DNA of 64,000 nucleotides, taken from the NCBI GenBank assembly GCA_964578625.1, contig CAZODQ010000001.1, positions 62,001 to 126,000 on the forward strand. Reading direction: 5' to 3'. Each line of letters opens with the position of its first letter. Position 1 is the stretch's first letter. The notes beneath the pieces are model-generated. The model was given only the letters and a program-made list of their open reading frames with translations, was not told the DNA's origin and did not search any database. This stretch comes from CAZBSE01 sp964578625. Lineage in GTDB: Bacteria; Actinomycetota; Humimicrobiia; Humimicrobiales; Humimicrobiaceae. Below, piece after piece: positions 45,910-54,852 of this stretch. A program made the position numbers and the translations under genes.

Positions 45910-47063
45910 TTTAATTCTTTCTTAATAACCTTTGCTACTCTTTCAATCTGATCGTCCGTAATTGCCAGGCCACATGGTATATAAAAACCAAATTTTGATA
46001 TTTTTTCGGAAACAGGATATATTTCGTTTTTAAACAAGCCCATCTTTTGAAAAACCGGCTGTAAATGCATTGGCCAAAAGAAATGTCTTGTCCCTATATT
46101 TTTATTCAACAACCTCCTCATAGCTTCAGCGGCATCAAATCCCAGCCCTTCTTTCAGAACTACCGGGTAAACCCAGTATATATTCTCGGCGTAATCAGTT
46201 TTGTCTACAGGTAGTTGCAAGTCACTAAAACCTTTTAATAATTCTGTATAAAGTTCCCCTATCCTTTTTTTTCTTAAAATAAACTTATCAATTTGCTCTA
46301 ATTGCGCCAAACCTACAGCAGCCTGGATATTTGACATCCTGAAGTTCCAACCTATATCTTCGTGGATATACCTTCTTTCTTTATCAAAATATAAATTTCT
46401 TATTTTTTTACATTCCTCAAAAAGCTCATCATCATCAGTTAATACCATTCCACCTTCCCCGGTAGTTATAACTTTGTTCGGATAGAAACTAAACACTGAA
46501 ATATCTCCAAAACTGCCACATTCTTTATTTTTATATTTCTGTCCATGCATCTCTGCAGCATCTTCTATGATAATTAAATCGTACCTTTTTGCCAAATCTA
46601 GTATGGGGTCAACATTCACTGGGAGACCATATATATGCACAATCATTATAGCCTTTGTTTTTTTTGTAATTTTTCTTTCTACCTGTTTAACATCCATATT
46701 AAAAATCAATGGATCACAATCAACCAGAACCGGAGTTGCTCCAGCTCTTACTGCTGCTGCGGCACAGGAAATTATTGTAAAAGTTGGCAGTATAATTTCG
46801 TCGTTTTTTTTCAATTTAATTGCTTTCACTGCAGTATCAAGTGCAGCAGTGCCACTACTAACCGCTATACCATATTTTCGACCAATCCTCTTAGAAAATT
46901 TATCTTCAAATCCCTTTACAAATGGTCCTTCAGAACTGATCCATCCGGAATCTATGCACATTTTTAAATATTTTTTTTCATTGCCGTTCAGCAGTGGTTT
47001 ACTTACCGGTATAAATTCTGAATTATTAACTTTTTTCCCAAAACTATTTCTGCTTTTTCCCAT
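45906..47063 (-). CDS. DegT/DnrJ/EryC1/StrS-family nucleotide-sugar aminotransferase
   Basis: A 385-residue PLP-dependent aminotransferase acting on a 3- or 4-keto nucleotide sugar with glutamate as donor. It has GTAALDTAVKAIKL, IIEDAAEMHGQKYKN and SFYPNKVITTGEGG, with Lys197 as PLP Schiff-base residue, then RNLYFDKERRYIHEDIGWN and FRMSNIQAAVGLAQLEQ. Length fits the family. The next gene downstream is a coupled methyltransferase and the upstream gene a cupin, 7 bases away. No clear 4,6-dehydratase partner is adjacent, so the keto substrate must come from another locus. Confidence 0.92.
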   Translation of the reverse strand: MGKSRNSFGKKVNNSEFIPVSKPLLNGNEKKYLKMCIDSGWISSEGPFVKGFEDKFSKRIGRKYGIAVSSGTAALDTAVKAIKLKKNDEIILPTFTIISCAAAAVRAGATPVLVDCDPLIFNMDVKQVERKITKKTKAIMIVHIYGLPVNVDPILDLAKRYDLIIIEDAAEMHGQKYKNKECGSFGDISVFSFYPNKVITTGEGGMVLTDDDELFEECKKIRNLYFDKERRYIHEDIGWNFRMSNIQAAVGLAQLEQIDKFILRKKRIGELYTELLKGFSDLQLPVDKTDYAENIYWVYPVVLKEGLGFDAAEAMRRLLNKNIGTRHFFWPMHLQPVFQKMGLFKNEIYPVSEKISKFGFYIPCGLAITDDQIERVAKVIKKELK

Positions 47064-47070
47064 AAAAATT

Positions 47071-47499
47071 TTATTTCTTCAGTATTATTTTATCTTTACT
47101 AATACCATTAAATCTTGTTTTATCCTTATCACCTGCATACGGTCCCTGCTTGACCTCGAACATCTCCAAATCTTCCAGAACCTCGAAACCATGACCTCCA
47201 CCTGCAAGGAGAATAATATCCCCGGCAACCAAAATTCTACTTTCAAGATATTCGTTATTATCATAAAAGTCGACTCTTAACTTACCTTTTTTTATAAATA
47301 AAACCTCTAAAGTATAATGTACATTTCTTTTAACCGGATTATGGTTATGAGGTTGTATTTCTTTGCCCTTGGGATAATTCATATAGGCCAACTGCTGAGA
47401 AAAAGAGTCAGGAGTGAAAAAGTGGATTCCTTTTTCAGAAAAATTTTTTGAAATAATAATCGCTAAAGTTTTACTAACATTTTTTATTTCTGTAATCAT
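47071..47499 (-). CDS. Cupin-domain protein, small
   Basis: A 142-residue single-domain cupin. The metal-site pattern is visible as PKGKEIQPHNHNP, LEVLFIKKGKLRVDFYD and LLAGGGHGFEVLED, with the last His completing the usual His-His-Glu-His set. A conserved-looking tail VKQGPYAGDKDKTRF follows. Small cupins of this kind accompany DegT-type sugar aminotransferases, but it is not the FdtA/QdtA 3,4-ketoisomerase, whose characteristic HxH-rich motif differs. The exact function is unknown; a sugar-isomerase or binding role is possible. Confidence 0.8.
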   Translation of the reverse strand: MITEIKNVSKTLAIIISKNFSEKGIHFFTPDSFSQQLAYMNYPKGKEIQPHNHNPVKRNVHYTLEVLFIKKGKLRVDFYDNNEYLESRILVAGDIILLAGGGHGFEVLEDLEMFEVKQGPYAGDKDKTRFNGISKDKIILKK

Positions 47500-47531
47500 T
47501 TAATTTTAATCCCTAGAGTTCCTTATTAAAA

Positions 47532-48791
47532 TTATAAAACACAGCTATTAATTGGTTTCTTTTCCAAACTTAATTCACTAATTATAACTGATATTTCATT
47601 TTCAAGATTCTTTATAGTGAATTTTTCTTTTACAAGCTTATTAAGATTTTCAGAAATCATTCTGGCATATTGTTTGTTTTTTATTATTTTTATTATACCT
47701 TCTGCAAAGTCGTTTTCATTATCAGCAATTATAATATCATAGTCATTGGTTACTGGAATACCCTCTGCACCAAGAGTAGTAGAAACAACCGGCTTTTTAC
47801 ATGCTCCAGCTTCCAATATTTTAAATCTTGTTCCCGACTCAAATCTTAGAGGAACTATTGCTACATCTGTGTTACATAAATATGGCAGTACCGAATCTAC
47901 TTTACCTAATATCGAAATATTTGGATCATCTATGAATCCCAACGTAGTGTCAGAACCACTTCCTATTATGTAAAAATGAACATCTGATATTTTCTTTTTA
48001 ACAATGGGAAAAATATGCTCAACAAACCACCAGGCAGCATCATTCATAGGGCTATTTGTACCAAAGCTCCCCACAAAAAAAATACTTGGCCTTTTAAATT
48101 CTAATGGCTTAGGAATATTAACCCTATAATTTTTTAAGTCAAGAACATTAGACAAAATTTTAATTTTTTCTTTATTCTTTACAAACTTTTTAAAATAATT
48201 AGCATCTACTTCAGAAACGGCCGTTGTAATATCAGCAATTTTTGTACCCCGCCTTTCTTCTTCTTCTTTCAATTTACCCGTAGTCCTAATTTCACTTTTC
48301 CTTTGTTTATCTTTTATATAAGGTAACTCCCTTAATATGAAACGCGACCAAACACTATCAGTATCTACAACAACTTTAAAATTACTATTTTCTTTAATTA
48401 TTTTTAAGTAATCATACAACATTCCACCATGTCCAAGCCATATAAAATCAATTTTTAATTTTCTGGCAATTTTTATTAAAAATCTTATATCATTTTCTCT
48501 GCTACCAATATCATAAACACGCTTATTTGAAATAATCTTACACATCTTATTTATTATTCTCTTTAATAAAACAAGAAAACCATTCCTCACAGAAGGTGCA
48601 AAAAGGATTTTCTTAGTAAAATTTTTATAAAACCTTTCAGCAACATTACCGCCAATTGAAACTTTAGTATTCAAACTATATACAATAACTTCAGAATGCT
48701 TACTTAAAGCTTTTATTACGCTCTCTGTTCTTAAAAATGGCCCACTTGATGGTGGAAAACGAAGGTTACTTGTTATAAAAATTGTTTTCAT
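47532..48791 (-). CDS. Glycosyltransferase family 4
   Basis: A 419-residue GT-B protein with IFITSNLRFPPSSGPFLRTE, LGHGGMLYDYLKI, VVDTDSVWSRF, a GSFGTNSPMNDAAWWFV donor-domain start, and RFESGTRFKILEAGACKKP (EX7E-type pair). It resembles GT4 proteins that add the second or third sugar in polysaccharide repeats. I start it at the ATG at 48791, which overlaps the upstream methyltransferase stop as ATGA; the TTG at 48803 would be less likely. The 32 bases after it lead to the cupin gene. Confidence 0.9.
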   Translation of the reverse strand: MKTIFITSNLRFPPSSGPFLRTESVIKALSKHSEVIVYSLNTKVSIGGNVAERFYKNFTKKILFAPSVRNGFLVLLKRIINKMCKIISNKRVYDIGSRENDIRFLIKIARKLKIDFIWLGHGGMLYDYLKIIKENSNFKVVVDTDSVWSRFILRELPYIKDKQRKSEIRTTGKLKEEEERRGTKIADITTAVSEVDANYFKKFVKNKEKIKILSNVLDLKNYRVNIPKPLEFKRPSIFFVGSFGTNSPMNDAAWWFVEHIFPIVKKKISDVHFYIIGSGSDTTLGFIDDPNISILGKVDSVLPYLCNTDVAIVPLRFESGTRFKILEAGACKKPVVSTTLGAEGIPVTNDYDIIIADNENDFAEGIIKIIKNKQYARMISENLNKLVKEKFTIKNLENEISVIISELSLEKKPINSCVL

Positions 48792-49678
48792 TTTTTCAAC
48801 CAAACTGATAACCCAAAATTAAATAAGTCATCTTCATCCAATAATGATCGATCCAGTAAGAATTTATAACTACCGAAAATAAAAGAATAATCACAGTTTG
48901 AAACTAAATTTGCTACCATATACAGTTCATTATAGAACCTACCACTTTTAAATATAAGTCTTCTAGGATATTCATATGGTATACTAACATCATGAAAGTG
49001 TATTAATACATCATTGCTAATTCTAGGCAGAATCTTTAAAAAAATTACAGGTAAATCTCCACCAATCATTGTTACGTGAGTCGAATCTATGAATAGGATG
49101 TCATTAGAATTCAAAGAATAAAAATTTTTGTCTTCCCAGCAGTCCTGAATTCTTTTATTAATCAATTTAATTTTATTCTTGTTATTAAAAACGAGTTCTC
49201 TTAAAAAATCTGAAGGATAGGGCTCAATACAATAAATATTCGAAGATTTATTAACACTGTTTACAGCTATATAAGTAGAATATCCCGCCCCAATTTCTAT
49301 TATTTTTTGCGGATTATATTTTTTTATTATCTCTCTATAGATAAAAGCATCAAACCCATTAAACATCTTATTATATGCAATTGGAGAAATAAAATTTTTA
49401 AAATTATCTAGATATTTTTTATTTAAAAACTTTTCTTCAATCTCATTTTCAAATTCTGATTTTGGTATATTATCCATTATCAGAGTAGGAATCTTCGTAG
49501 CAGAATCAATATCACTTACTAGTGGAACTGGCTCCCAATATCTTTGAGGTAAAGCATTAAAACCTAAATGCTGCATAAAATTTAAATAAGCCATCCTTTT
49601 AGCTCCATCTTTTATGAAAGGCTTAATTATTATCGATATAAATTTTAAAATAATTCTTGAAATTAAATTTAGATTCAT
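48788..49678 (-). CDS. Class I SAM-dependent methyltransferase
   Basis: A 296-residue protein with an N-terminal basic, hydrophobic stretch (ISRIILKFISIIIKPFIKDG) and then a Rossmann methyltransferase: IIEIGAGYSTYIAVN near 118-132, CIEPYPSDFLREL, DILFIDSTHVTMIGGD and VLIHFHDVSIPYEYP. The DS-H...G-D arrangement is that of the Methyltransf_24-like group found in polysaccharide loci. It is the first gene of the 30 kb minus-strand run and is coupled by ATGA to the GT4. The target hydroxyl is unknown. Confidence 0.82.
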   Translation of the reverse strand: MNLNLISRIILKFISIIIKPFIKDGAKRMAYLNFMQHLGFNALPQRYWEPVPLVSDIDSATKIPTLIMDNIPKSEFENEIEEKFLNKKYLDNFKNFISPIAYNKMFNGFDAFIYREIIKKYNPQKIIEIGAGYSTYIAVNSVNKSSNIYCIEPYPSDFLRELVFNNKNKIKLINKRIQDCWEDKNFYSLNSNDILFIDSTHVTMIGGDLPVIFLKILPRISNDVLIHFHDVSIPYEYPRRLIFKSGRFYNELYMVANLVSNCDYSFIFGSYKFLLDRSLLDEDDLFNFGLSVWLKK

Positions 49679-49772
49679 TTATTCCCTTTGTTTTTTATAT
49701 TATTCTGAAATATAGAATAATGTTAGAATAATAAAGCTTAAAAAGAATTATAATTATTTTAAAAAAATTTAA

Positions 49773-49800
49773 AAGACAAAACAATCTATTCTGCTATAAT
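49773..49800 (+). promoter_or_regulatory. Candidate sigma-70 type promoter for the 49881 methyltransferase
   Basis: AAGACA at 49773-49778 and TATAAT at 49795-49800 are separated by 16 bases, giving a good -10 and a fair -35. Transcription would start near 49807, leaving about a 70-base leader with AAGGG before the 49881 ATG. The call rests on sequence only, and AT-rich spacers often give chance matches. Confidence 0.4.
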
Positions 49801-49880
49801 ATCAATAATGTTAAAAATATAAAAACTCAATTTTATCATCTAATTATTTTCTTTTTTAAACTCATGTCAAGGGTACAGAC

Positions 49881-50600
49881 ATGCGCGAACATATAAAGGA
49901 ATACGTTAAATTATGTATAAATAGTTTCAATACTCCAGAACCCATTTACGAATTTGGTTCTTTTCAAGTTGAAGGTCAGGAAGAATTTGCTGATCTAAGA
50001 CCCTTCTTTAAAGAAAAAAAATTTATCGGCTGTGATATGAGAAAAGGTCCTGGTGTAGATATTGTACTAGATTTACAAGATATTGATTTACCCTCAAACT
50101 CAGTTGGTACGGTATTATTACTCGAAACTCTGGAACATGTTGAATATCCCCGCAGGGCTGTAGATGAAATCTTCAGGATTTTAAAACCAGAGGGATTATT
50201 AATAATGAGTTCATGCTTAAATTTTCCGATTCATGATCATCCCTATGATTACTGGAGATTTACTCCAGAAGCTTTCAAAAGCCTGCTAAAAAGATTCAAA
50301 ACACAATTTGTAGGTTATGTGGGAGAAGATGACTTTCCGCATACAATATTGGGTTTTGGATTTAAAGGTAAAAAAATATCAGTAGAACAATTTAAATCCA
50401 AATTTCAAAAATGGAAAGAGGAAAAAGAAACAGAATTCAAAAACCTAATAATACCAATAGAACAATACACATCAAGGTTAAAATACTGGAAGTCTCTTGG
50501 ATACAGAAACAGCAAAGCTTTTATCATCTGGATTTCTCCACCATTCCTGCTGCCTATCATTCAGTTTTTATATAATAGAAAAAGATTCATTAAACTTTAA
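49881..50600 (+). CDS. Class I SAM-dependent methyltransferase (lone plus-strand gene)
   Basis: A 239-residue methyltransferase. It starts MREHIKEYVKLCINSF and has a degenerate glycine loop (FGSFQVEGQEEFADLR) near 24-40, CDMRKGPGVDIVLDLQ, LLLETLEHVEYP and EIFRILKPEGLLIMSSC, then HDHPYDYWRFTPEAF. This arrangement is a frequent one in glycan loci. It is the only plus-strand gene between 19.3 and 60.5 kb, transcribed away from the long minus-strand run and towards the 50660 gene, so it has its own promoter. AAGGG lies 8 bases before the ATG. Confidence 0.87.
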   Translation: MREHIKEYVKLCINSFNTPEPIYEFGSFQVEGQEEFADLRPFFKEKKFIGCDMRKGPGVDIVLDLQDIDLPSNSVGTVLLLETLEHVEYPRRAVDEIFRILKPEGLLIMSSCLNFPIHDHPYDYWRFTPEAFKSLLKRFKTQFVGYVGEDDFPHTILGFGFKGKKISVEQFKSKFQKWKEEKETEFKNLIIPIEQYTSRLKYWKSLGYRNSKAFIIWISPPFLLPIIQFLYNRKRFIKL

Positions 50601-50659
50601 TAACTATAAATTTTATTTACAAAAACCTTAGCTAATTATTATTTCTAATTCACTGAATT

Positions 50660-52675
50660 TTAAATCTTATAAATAAAAATATTCTCGACAGTTTTTACAG
50701 GTTTAACATTTTCGATAAAACCTAGTATCAATTTCTTTTCACTCTCATTAAAAGAATTTAAATAATTTGGATTTAAAACGACATATGTAAATCCATTTTC
50801 CTTTAAAGAATCTATGAATTCTGTAGAATTATTATATTTATAAATTGCCTCTTTCATACCTAATTTACTGGGTAAAGCAGCACCATAACCTATGAATGCT
50901 ATGGTATCGTCGCCCATATAATATACCGCTGGAATAAAACTTAAAACCTTCTCTCCTTTTTTAGCCATATTCTTTAATTCTATTATACCTTTTCCAAAAT
51001 TAGTTACATTCTCATTATCTTCTTTGTAAGTAAATTCTGAAGAAACAATTTCATCCACAGTCTGTTTATGAAAAATTTTTGAAGCATTTTTTCTAAACAA
51101 ATTATTTATTGGATGAAAATTAACATAAACAACTATGCAAAAGCAAAGCAGTAATACCGGGAAAATAATTTTCAATTTATTAAGTATTTTATTCCCAATT
51201 ACCTCAATTAACATCTTTAAAGTTAATGCCGTTAATAAAAATAGATATGGAAATCCTACAGTAAAATATCTTAGTATATATCCTGAATTAGACCACATGA
51301 TATATAGAAATATATATCCAATAAAAGCAATCAGAAAAAATTTGAAAGTATTTGTTTTGAACATGGTTCTCTTTAATAAAAGTGCTAGTAAGATTGTAAC
51401 TGGAATTAGCAACAATACTATTATCCAAAAAATTGAAAAAACCTTTTCAGGTGCAGAATTCAATTTAATCGGATCCTTAAATAATAATACTGGTAATGAA
51501 ATCATCCTTTTAATATCACCTTTTACAGATAATTCCTCAAAAAAAACATTAATGCTACTACCCACCCCACTATTATTCATTACAGCTGTTTTATAATCAC
51601 TATTGAATATTTTTTCAAAAAACGGATACACAGGATTTCTAAAATTATAAATATTAAAGAGATACCCTGGCAATGCGATAAATATTGTTAATGCAAGCCA
51701 AGTTATTAATTTGGTAAGTTTTTTTTTAACGCTACTAGCATTATAAAAAAATAATAAAAGTAAAAATATCAAAACTATAAAACATAGGTTAAAGTATCTG
51801 ATTCCAACAAGAAATCCTGTAGAAATACTACTTAGATAAATATATTTATTTACAGTTGTCTCATTATTTTTATTAAATAGGATATTCATAAATGTTATTA
51901 AAACAAAAGCACTGAAAGTAAGACTGATCCCATCTATTTTGGCAGTTTTAATGACGATATCTATCTGATGTCTCATAGTTATAAAAATCAAAATTATCAC
52001 GCTCGAAATAAAGATATTTGTTCTTTTAGACAAGAAAATGTAAAAAAATAGGATACCCAAAAATGACAAAATGAAAAGTATTAGCTGTGCTAAGATACCA
52101 GAATTAAGGGTAATACCATAAGTCATTATTAAGTAACCATTTTTAGTGTCATTGCCAACTACATTACCGACATCAATAATTGTATTATATTTTAAGAATA
52201 GTTTTGCAGCATTCAAATAAGTGGTTGAGCTGTCAACTTCAAGAGAAGGTGTTGAGGATATTAATAATCCTGCTATAAAAAAATATATCAATAAAATTAA
52301 AGTGAAAATAATAAACCAGTTATTATTTTCCTTAAAAAGTAATTTTAATTTACTTATTAAAATAAAAAATAATTCTTTTATATATAAAAAAAAGTTTTTA
52401 CTAAAAATGAACAGAACAATCTGTAAAATCAATAATCCCCATATGGAAAATTTATTAATTCCACCGAAAATTGCAAAGATATAAATAAAAAATGTTATTA
52501 GAATAAAGCCCAGGCAGATCGAATAGAATAAAATAAATATTCCAGTTTCTTCATCACTAATTCTAGTGAATTTAAATAATCTTAAAATTAAAAACCCAAG
52601 ATTAGCAGAGCAAAATACAATAAACAAAGCAAATAATATTATTAATAAATTATTAATTATCGATAGTTGATCCAA
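50660..52675 (-). CDS. Polytopic membrane protein, probable GT-C glycosyltransferase-like
   Basis: A 671-residue protein with at least ten long hydrophobic segments. A loop after the fourth carries SSTPSLEVDSSTTYLNAAKL, with acidic residues placed like the catalytic Asp of GT-C enzymes, and another carries IVIKTAKIDGISLTF. The C-terminal ~130 residues are soluble, ending with NFGKGIIELKNMAKKGEKVL and YMGDDTIAFIG, like the lumenal domains of ArnT/PMT relatives. I cannot assign a defined family, so the GT-C role is inference. The TTG start has GAGGA seven bases upstream and no usable ATG. It is separated from other minus genes by the plus-strand methyltransferase. Confidence 0.75.
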   Translation of the reverse strand: MDQLSIINNLLIILFALFIVFCSANLGFLILRLFKFTRISDEETGIFILFYSICLGFILITFFIYIFAIFGGINKFSIWGLLILQIVLFIFSKNFFLYIKELFFILISKLKLLFKENNNWFIIFTLILLIYFFIAGLLISSTPSLEVDSSTTYLNAAKLFLKYNTIIDVGNVVGNDTKNGYLIMTYGITLNSGILAQLILFILSFLGILFFYIFLSKRTNIFISSVIILIFITMRHQIDIVIKTAKIDGISLTFSAFVLITFMNILFNKNNETTVNKYIYLSSISTGFLVGIRYFNLCFIVLIFLLLLFFYNASSVKKKLTKLITWLALTIFIALPGYLFNIYNFRNPVYPFFEKIFNSDYKTAVMNNSGVGSSINVFFEELSVKGDIKRMISLPVLLFKDPIKLNSAPEKVFSIFWIIVLLLIPVTILLALLLKRTMFKTNTFKFFLIAFIGYIFLYIMWSNSGYILRYFTVGFPYLFLLTALTLKMLIEVIGNKILNKLKIIFPVLLLCFCIVVYVNFHPINNLFRKNASKIFHKQTVDEIVSSEFTYKEDNENVTNFGKGIIELKNMAKKGEKVLSFIPAVYYMGDDTIAFIGYGAALPSKLGMKEAIYKYNNSTEFIDSLKENGFTYVVLNPNYLNSFNESEKKLILGFIENVKPVKTVENIFIYKI

Positions 52676-52922
52676 TTAATGTTCCTCAAATTTTAAATAA
52701 AGTTTTAAATGACCTAAATAAAATAAAATTATCTTATTATCCAATATAATTTTGGTGTGAATCCACTCCATTGGACACATTTTATACTAAAATTAATTAA
52801 GTTGATATTATAAAAAACCAATTGATTGATTTGCCTATATAAAAACTTTGTGCATCTTTAAAAGAGGTCTATTATAAAATTTAATTTACCATAACCTATG
52901 TTTAATTCATAAGTAGTTGTAC

Positions 52923-53291
52923 ATGAACTTTATAGAATTAGATTTACATAAAAGGAAAATTTTTGCAACTGTTTTGAGAGAGGATGGAGTTATTTTAGCA
53001 AGAAATACTATAGGGAATAAATAAACAGGATATCTGCTCCTATTTATCTATTAACCCATCAATCAGGTAATAATTCTATAGCGGTAGGATTACAAAATAG
53101 CGTAATAAGTTTTTACGTTGGATACTATCTTATGCAACACAGGTTGCATAAGATACAGCTCTTACTTTGGCTATTATTACAATAAAGTAAATACAAAAAT
53201 TGGAACAAGTTATATAGCAATCTCAGTTACTAGAAAAATACTAAAGATTCGCTCTCTATATTATTTTAAAGGAGAAAAGAAGTTACATTGA
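52923..53291 (+). pseudogene. Remnant of an IS110-family transposase
   Basis: The frame from ATG at 52923 reads MNFIELDLHKRKIF then ATVLREDGVILARN and stops at 53024. This matches the N-terminal DEDD-type domain start of IS110 transposases (xIDxHK...ATV-D-G). After a gap, other frames read FLRWILSYATQVA (53107-53149) and, near 53195-53291, YIAISVTRKILKI followed by SLYYFKGEKKLH, equivalent to the C-terminal LRW...A...IAVARKLL..ML..G.xY region. The catalytic middle is missing and frames shift, so the element is dead. Confidence 0.75.
53126..53155. repeat. Perfect 13-bp inverted repeat with 4-base loop
   Basis: TATCTTATGCAAC at 53126-53138 is followed by the loop ACAG and its exact reverse complement at 53143-53155. 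No run of T follows on either side, so it does not look like a Rho-independent terminator. It lies inside the C-terminal coding relic of the IS110 transposase. Confidence 0.85.
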
Positions 53292-53424
53292 AAGACCTGT
53301 AAGTTTTAAATAACCGCTACCCTCTCCTCTCTTATTATTCTTAAATTTTAAAAGGTTGCAAAGTTTAGGGAGCTATATTCTTATGTATAAAAGCCATTTT
53401 CTTCTTATTGAATTATTTAACATT

Positions 53425-54852
53425 TCAGAAAATAAGCTTATCCCTTGTTAGTTTTCGGATTTCTTTTAATTCCTCAATTGTCATACCCCATAATTCTGCA
53501 GTTCGCTTAATTCTTTCTTTAGAAAAATTAATCCTATCCCATTCATAGGCACGTAAAATACTTACATCTTTGGCTGTCCATTCATCAGTAGAAATCTGAC
53601 CGTAACGCCAATTAACTTTCGGATTTTTACTGTCGCATTTAAGCTCCCCGCTATCTAAAGCCATTTTATATAATTTCGTACCGTAAAGAGGTACAGCAAC
53701 AAAAATCTTCACATAATCCGCACCACAAGTTTCTGCAAAGCTAATAGTTTCTCTTATTTCATCCCATGTTTCACCCGGAAAACCGATAATAAAATTAGCA
53801 AAGCAATACATACCTCTTGATTTAATTTTCCCTATCATCTTCGGAACCATTTTTAAGTTTTTAATAGGTTTATTTACAATTTCTTTTAAGACTCTTTCGT
53901 TACCGGATTCGATAGCAACATTTACTCCTACACATCCTGAATCTCGCATCAGATTTAGAATTTCATCATTTAGTAAAAAAAGTGCAGCTCCAGGACAAAT
54001 CCATTTCACATCCAATTGGTTTTTAATCATCAGAGTAAAAAGTTTTTTTGCAAAACTATTTTTCCCTCCCATTAATAAATTATCATTTTCGAAAATTATT
54101 GACTTAATTCCATATTTTTCTTTCAGAAATAAAAATTCATTCATTACATCTTCCGGGTCCCTCGTTCGTATTTTCCTTCCAGACAACATTCCAGACTGAC
54201 AGAATGAACACCTGAAAGGACACCCTCTTGTTGGAACTATCCTAAGAACTGGAAGTGCTGGTGGTCTTGTTGGACCAAAACGGCCTCTTTTATTTAAATA
54301 GGCTTCAAAATCAACATACTCATAAGACGGCCAAGGTAATTTAGAAATATCTTCAATAATTTCCTGTTCCTGCGTAATCACACTACCGTTTTCCCTATAG
54401 ATAACTCCTTTATCGGGAAGACTGCCTTTTCCATATAAATATTGGATTAAGTCCCGTAGCACATATTCACCTTCACCTCTAATGCAATAATCGATATCTT
54501 TATTCTTCATTATTTCTTCAAAATTTATAGTTACATGCACTCCTCCCGCAAGAACTATAATATCTCTGTTTACTTCTTTCACTGCTTTGGAAGCAATATC
54601 TAAAACATCACCATATTCAGAAGTCATAATCGAAATACCAACGTAATCAGGTTGGTATTTACGGATTTCGTTCTTAAATTCCTCAATAGATAAATTATAA
54701 AACTGAGCATCAATAATTTTAACATCGATAATATCTTTAATCATTGAAACCAATAAACATAAAGTAGCAGGATTTAGATCCCATAGAGTAAATACATCAT
54801 AATCCATCCACCGGAAGTTCGGATATACCAAAACTATTTTTTTCCTTTTCAT
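53425..54852 (-). CDS. B12-binding-type radical SAM protein
   Basis: A 475-residue protein. Residues 1-145 form a cobalamin-binding-like Rossmann domain (VLVYPNFRWMDYDVFTLW, VLAGGVHVTINFEEIM, IRGEGEYVLRDLI), without an obvious DxHxxG, as in BchE-like enzymes. The radical SAM core follows with CPFRCSFC: Cys211, Cys215 and Cys218 are the Fe-S ligands, then IIFENDNLLMGGK and VNVAIESGNERVLKEIVNK. The C-terminal part has FANFIIGFPGET. Such proteins do methylation, epimerisation or ring rearrangement; the reaction here is unknown. AAGGAG precedes the ATG. It sits at the end of the accessory sugar module. Confidence 0.87.
   Translation of the reverse strand: MKRKKIVLVYPNFRWMDYDVFTLWDLNPATLCLLVSMIKDIIDVKIIDAQFYNLSIEEFKNEIRKYQPDYVGISIMTSEYGDVLDIASKAVKEVNRDIIVLAGGVHVTINFEEIMKNKDIDYCIRGEGEYVLRDLIQYLYGKGSLPDKGVIYRENGSVITQEQEIIEDISKLPWPSYEYVDFEAYLNKRGRFGPTRPPALPVLRIVPTRGCPFRCSFCQSGMLSGRKIRTRDPEDVMNEFLFLKEKYGIKSIIFENDNLLMGGKNSFAKKLFTLMIKNQLDVKWICPGAALFLLNDEILNLMRDSGCVGVNVAIESGNERVLKEIVNKPIKNLKMVPKMIGKIKSRGMYCFANFIIGFPGETWDEIRETISFAETCGADYVKIFVAVPLYGTKLYKMALDSGELKCDSKNPKVNWRYGQISTDEWTAKDVSILRAYEWDRINFSKERIKRTAELWGMTIEELKEIRKLTRDKLIF

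Larger units (their letters stand above)
52676..53424. other. Long intergenic region holding an IS110-type transposase remnant
   Basis: About 750 very AT-rich bases between two minus-strand genes. The central part carries N- and C-terminal pieces of an IS110-family transposase, described separately, and a perfect hairpin. The flanks show no convincing coding sequence. The radical SAM gene at 53425 reads leftward into this region and the 52675 gene starts on its other side, so a promoter for the latter should lie near 52700; none is obvious. Confidence 0.55.

Noticed and set aside
46567..47280. Open plus-strand frame of 237 codons opposite the aminotransferase and cupin genes
   Set aside because: It is the mirror of strongly conserved minus-strand genes, shows no family motif and lacks a ribosome site; a shadow frame.
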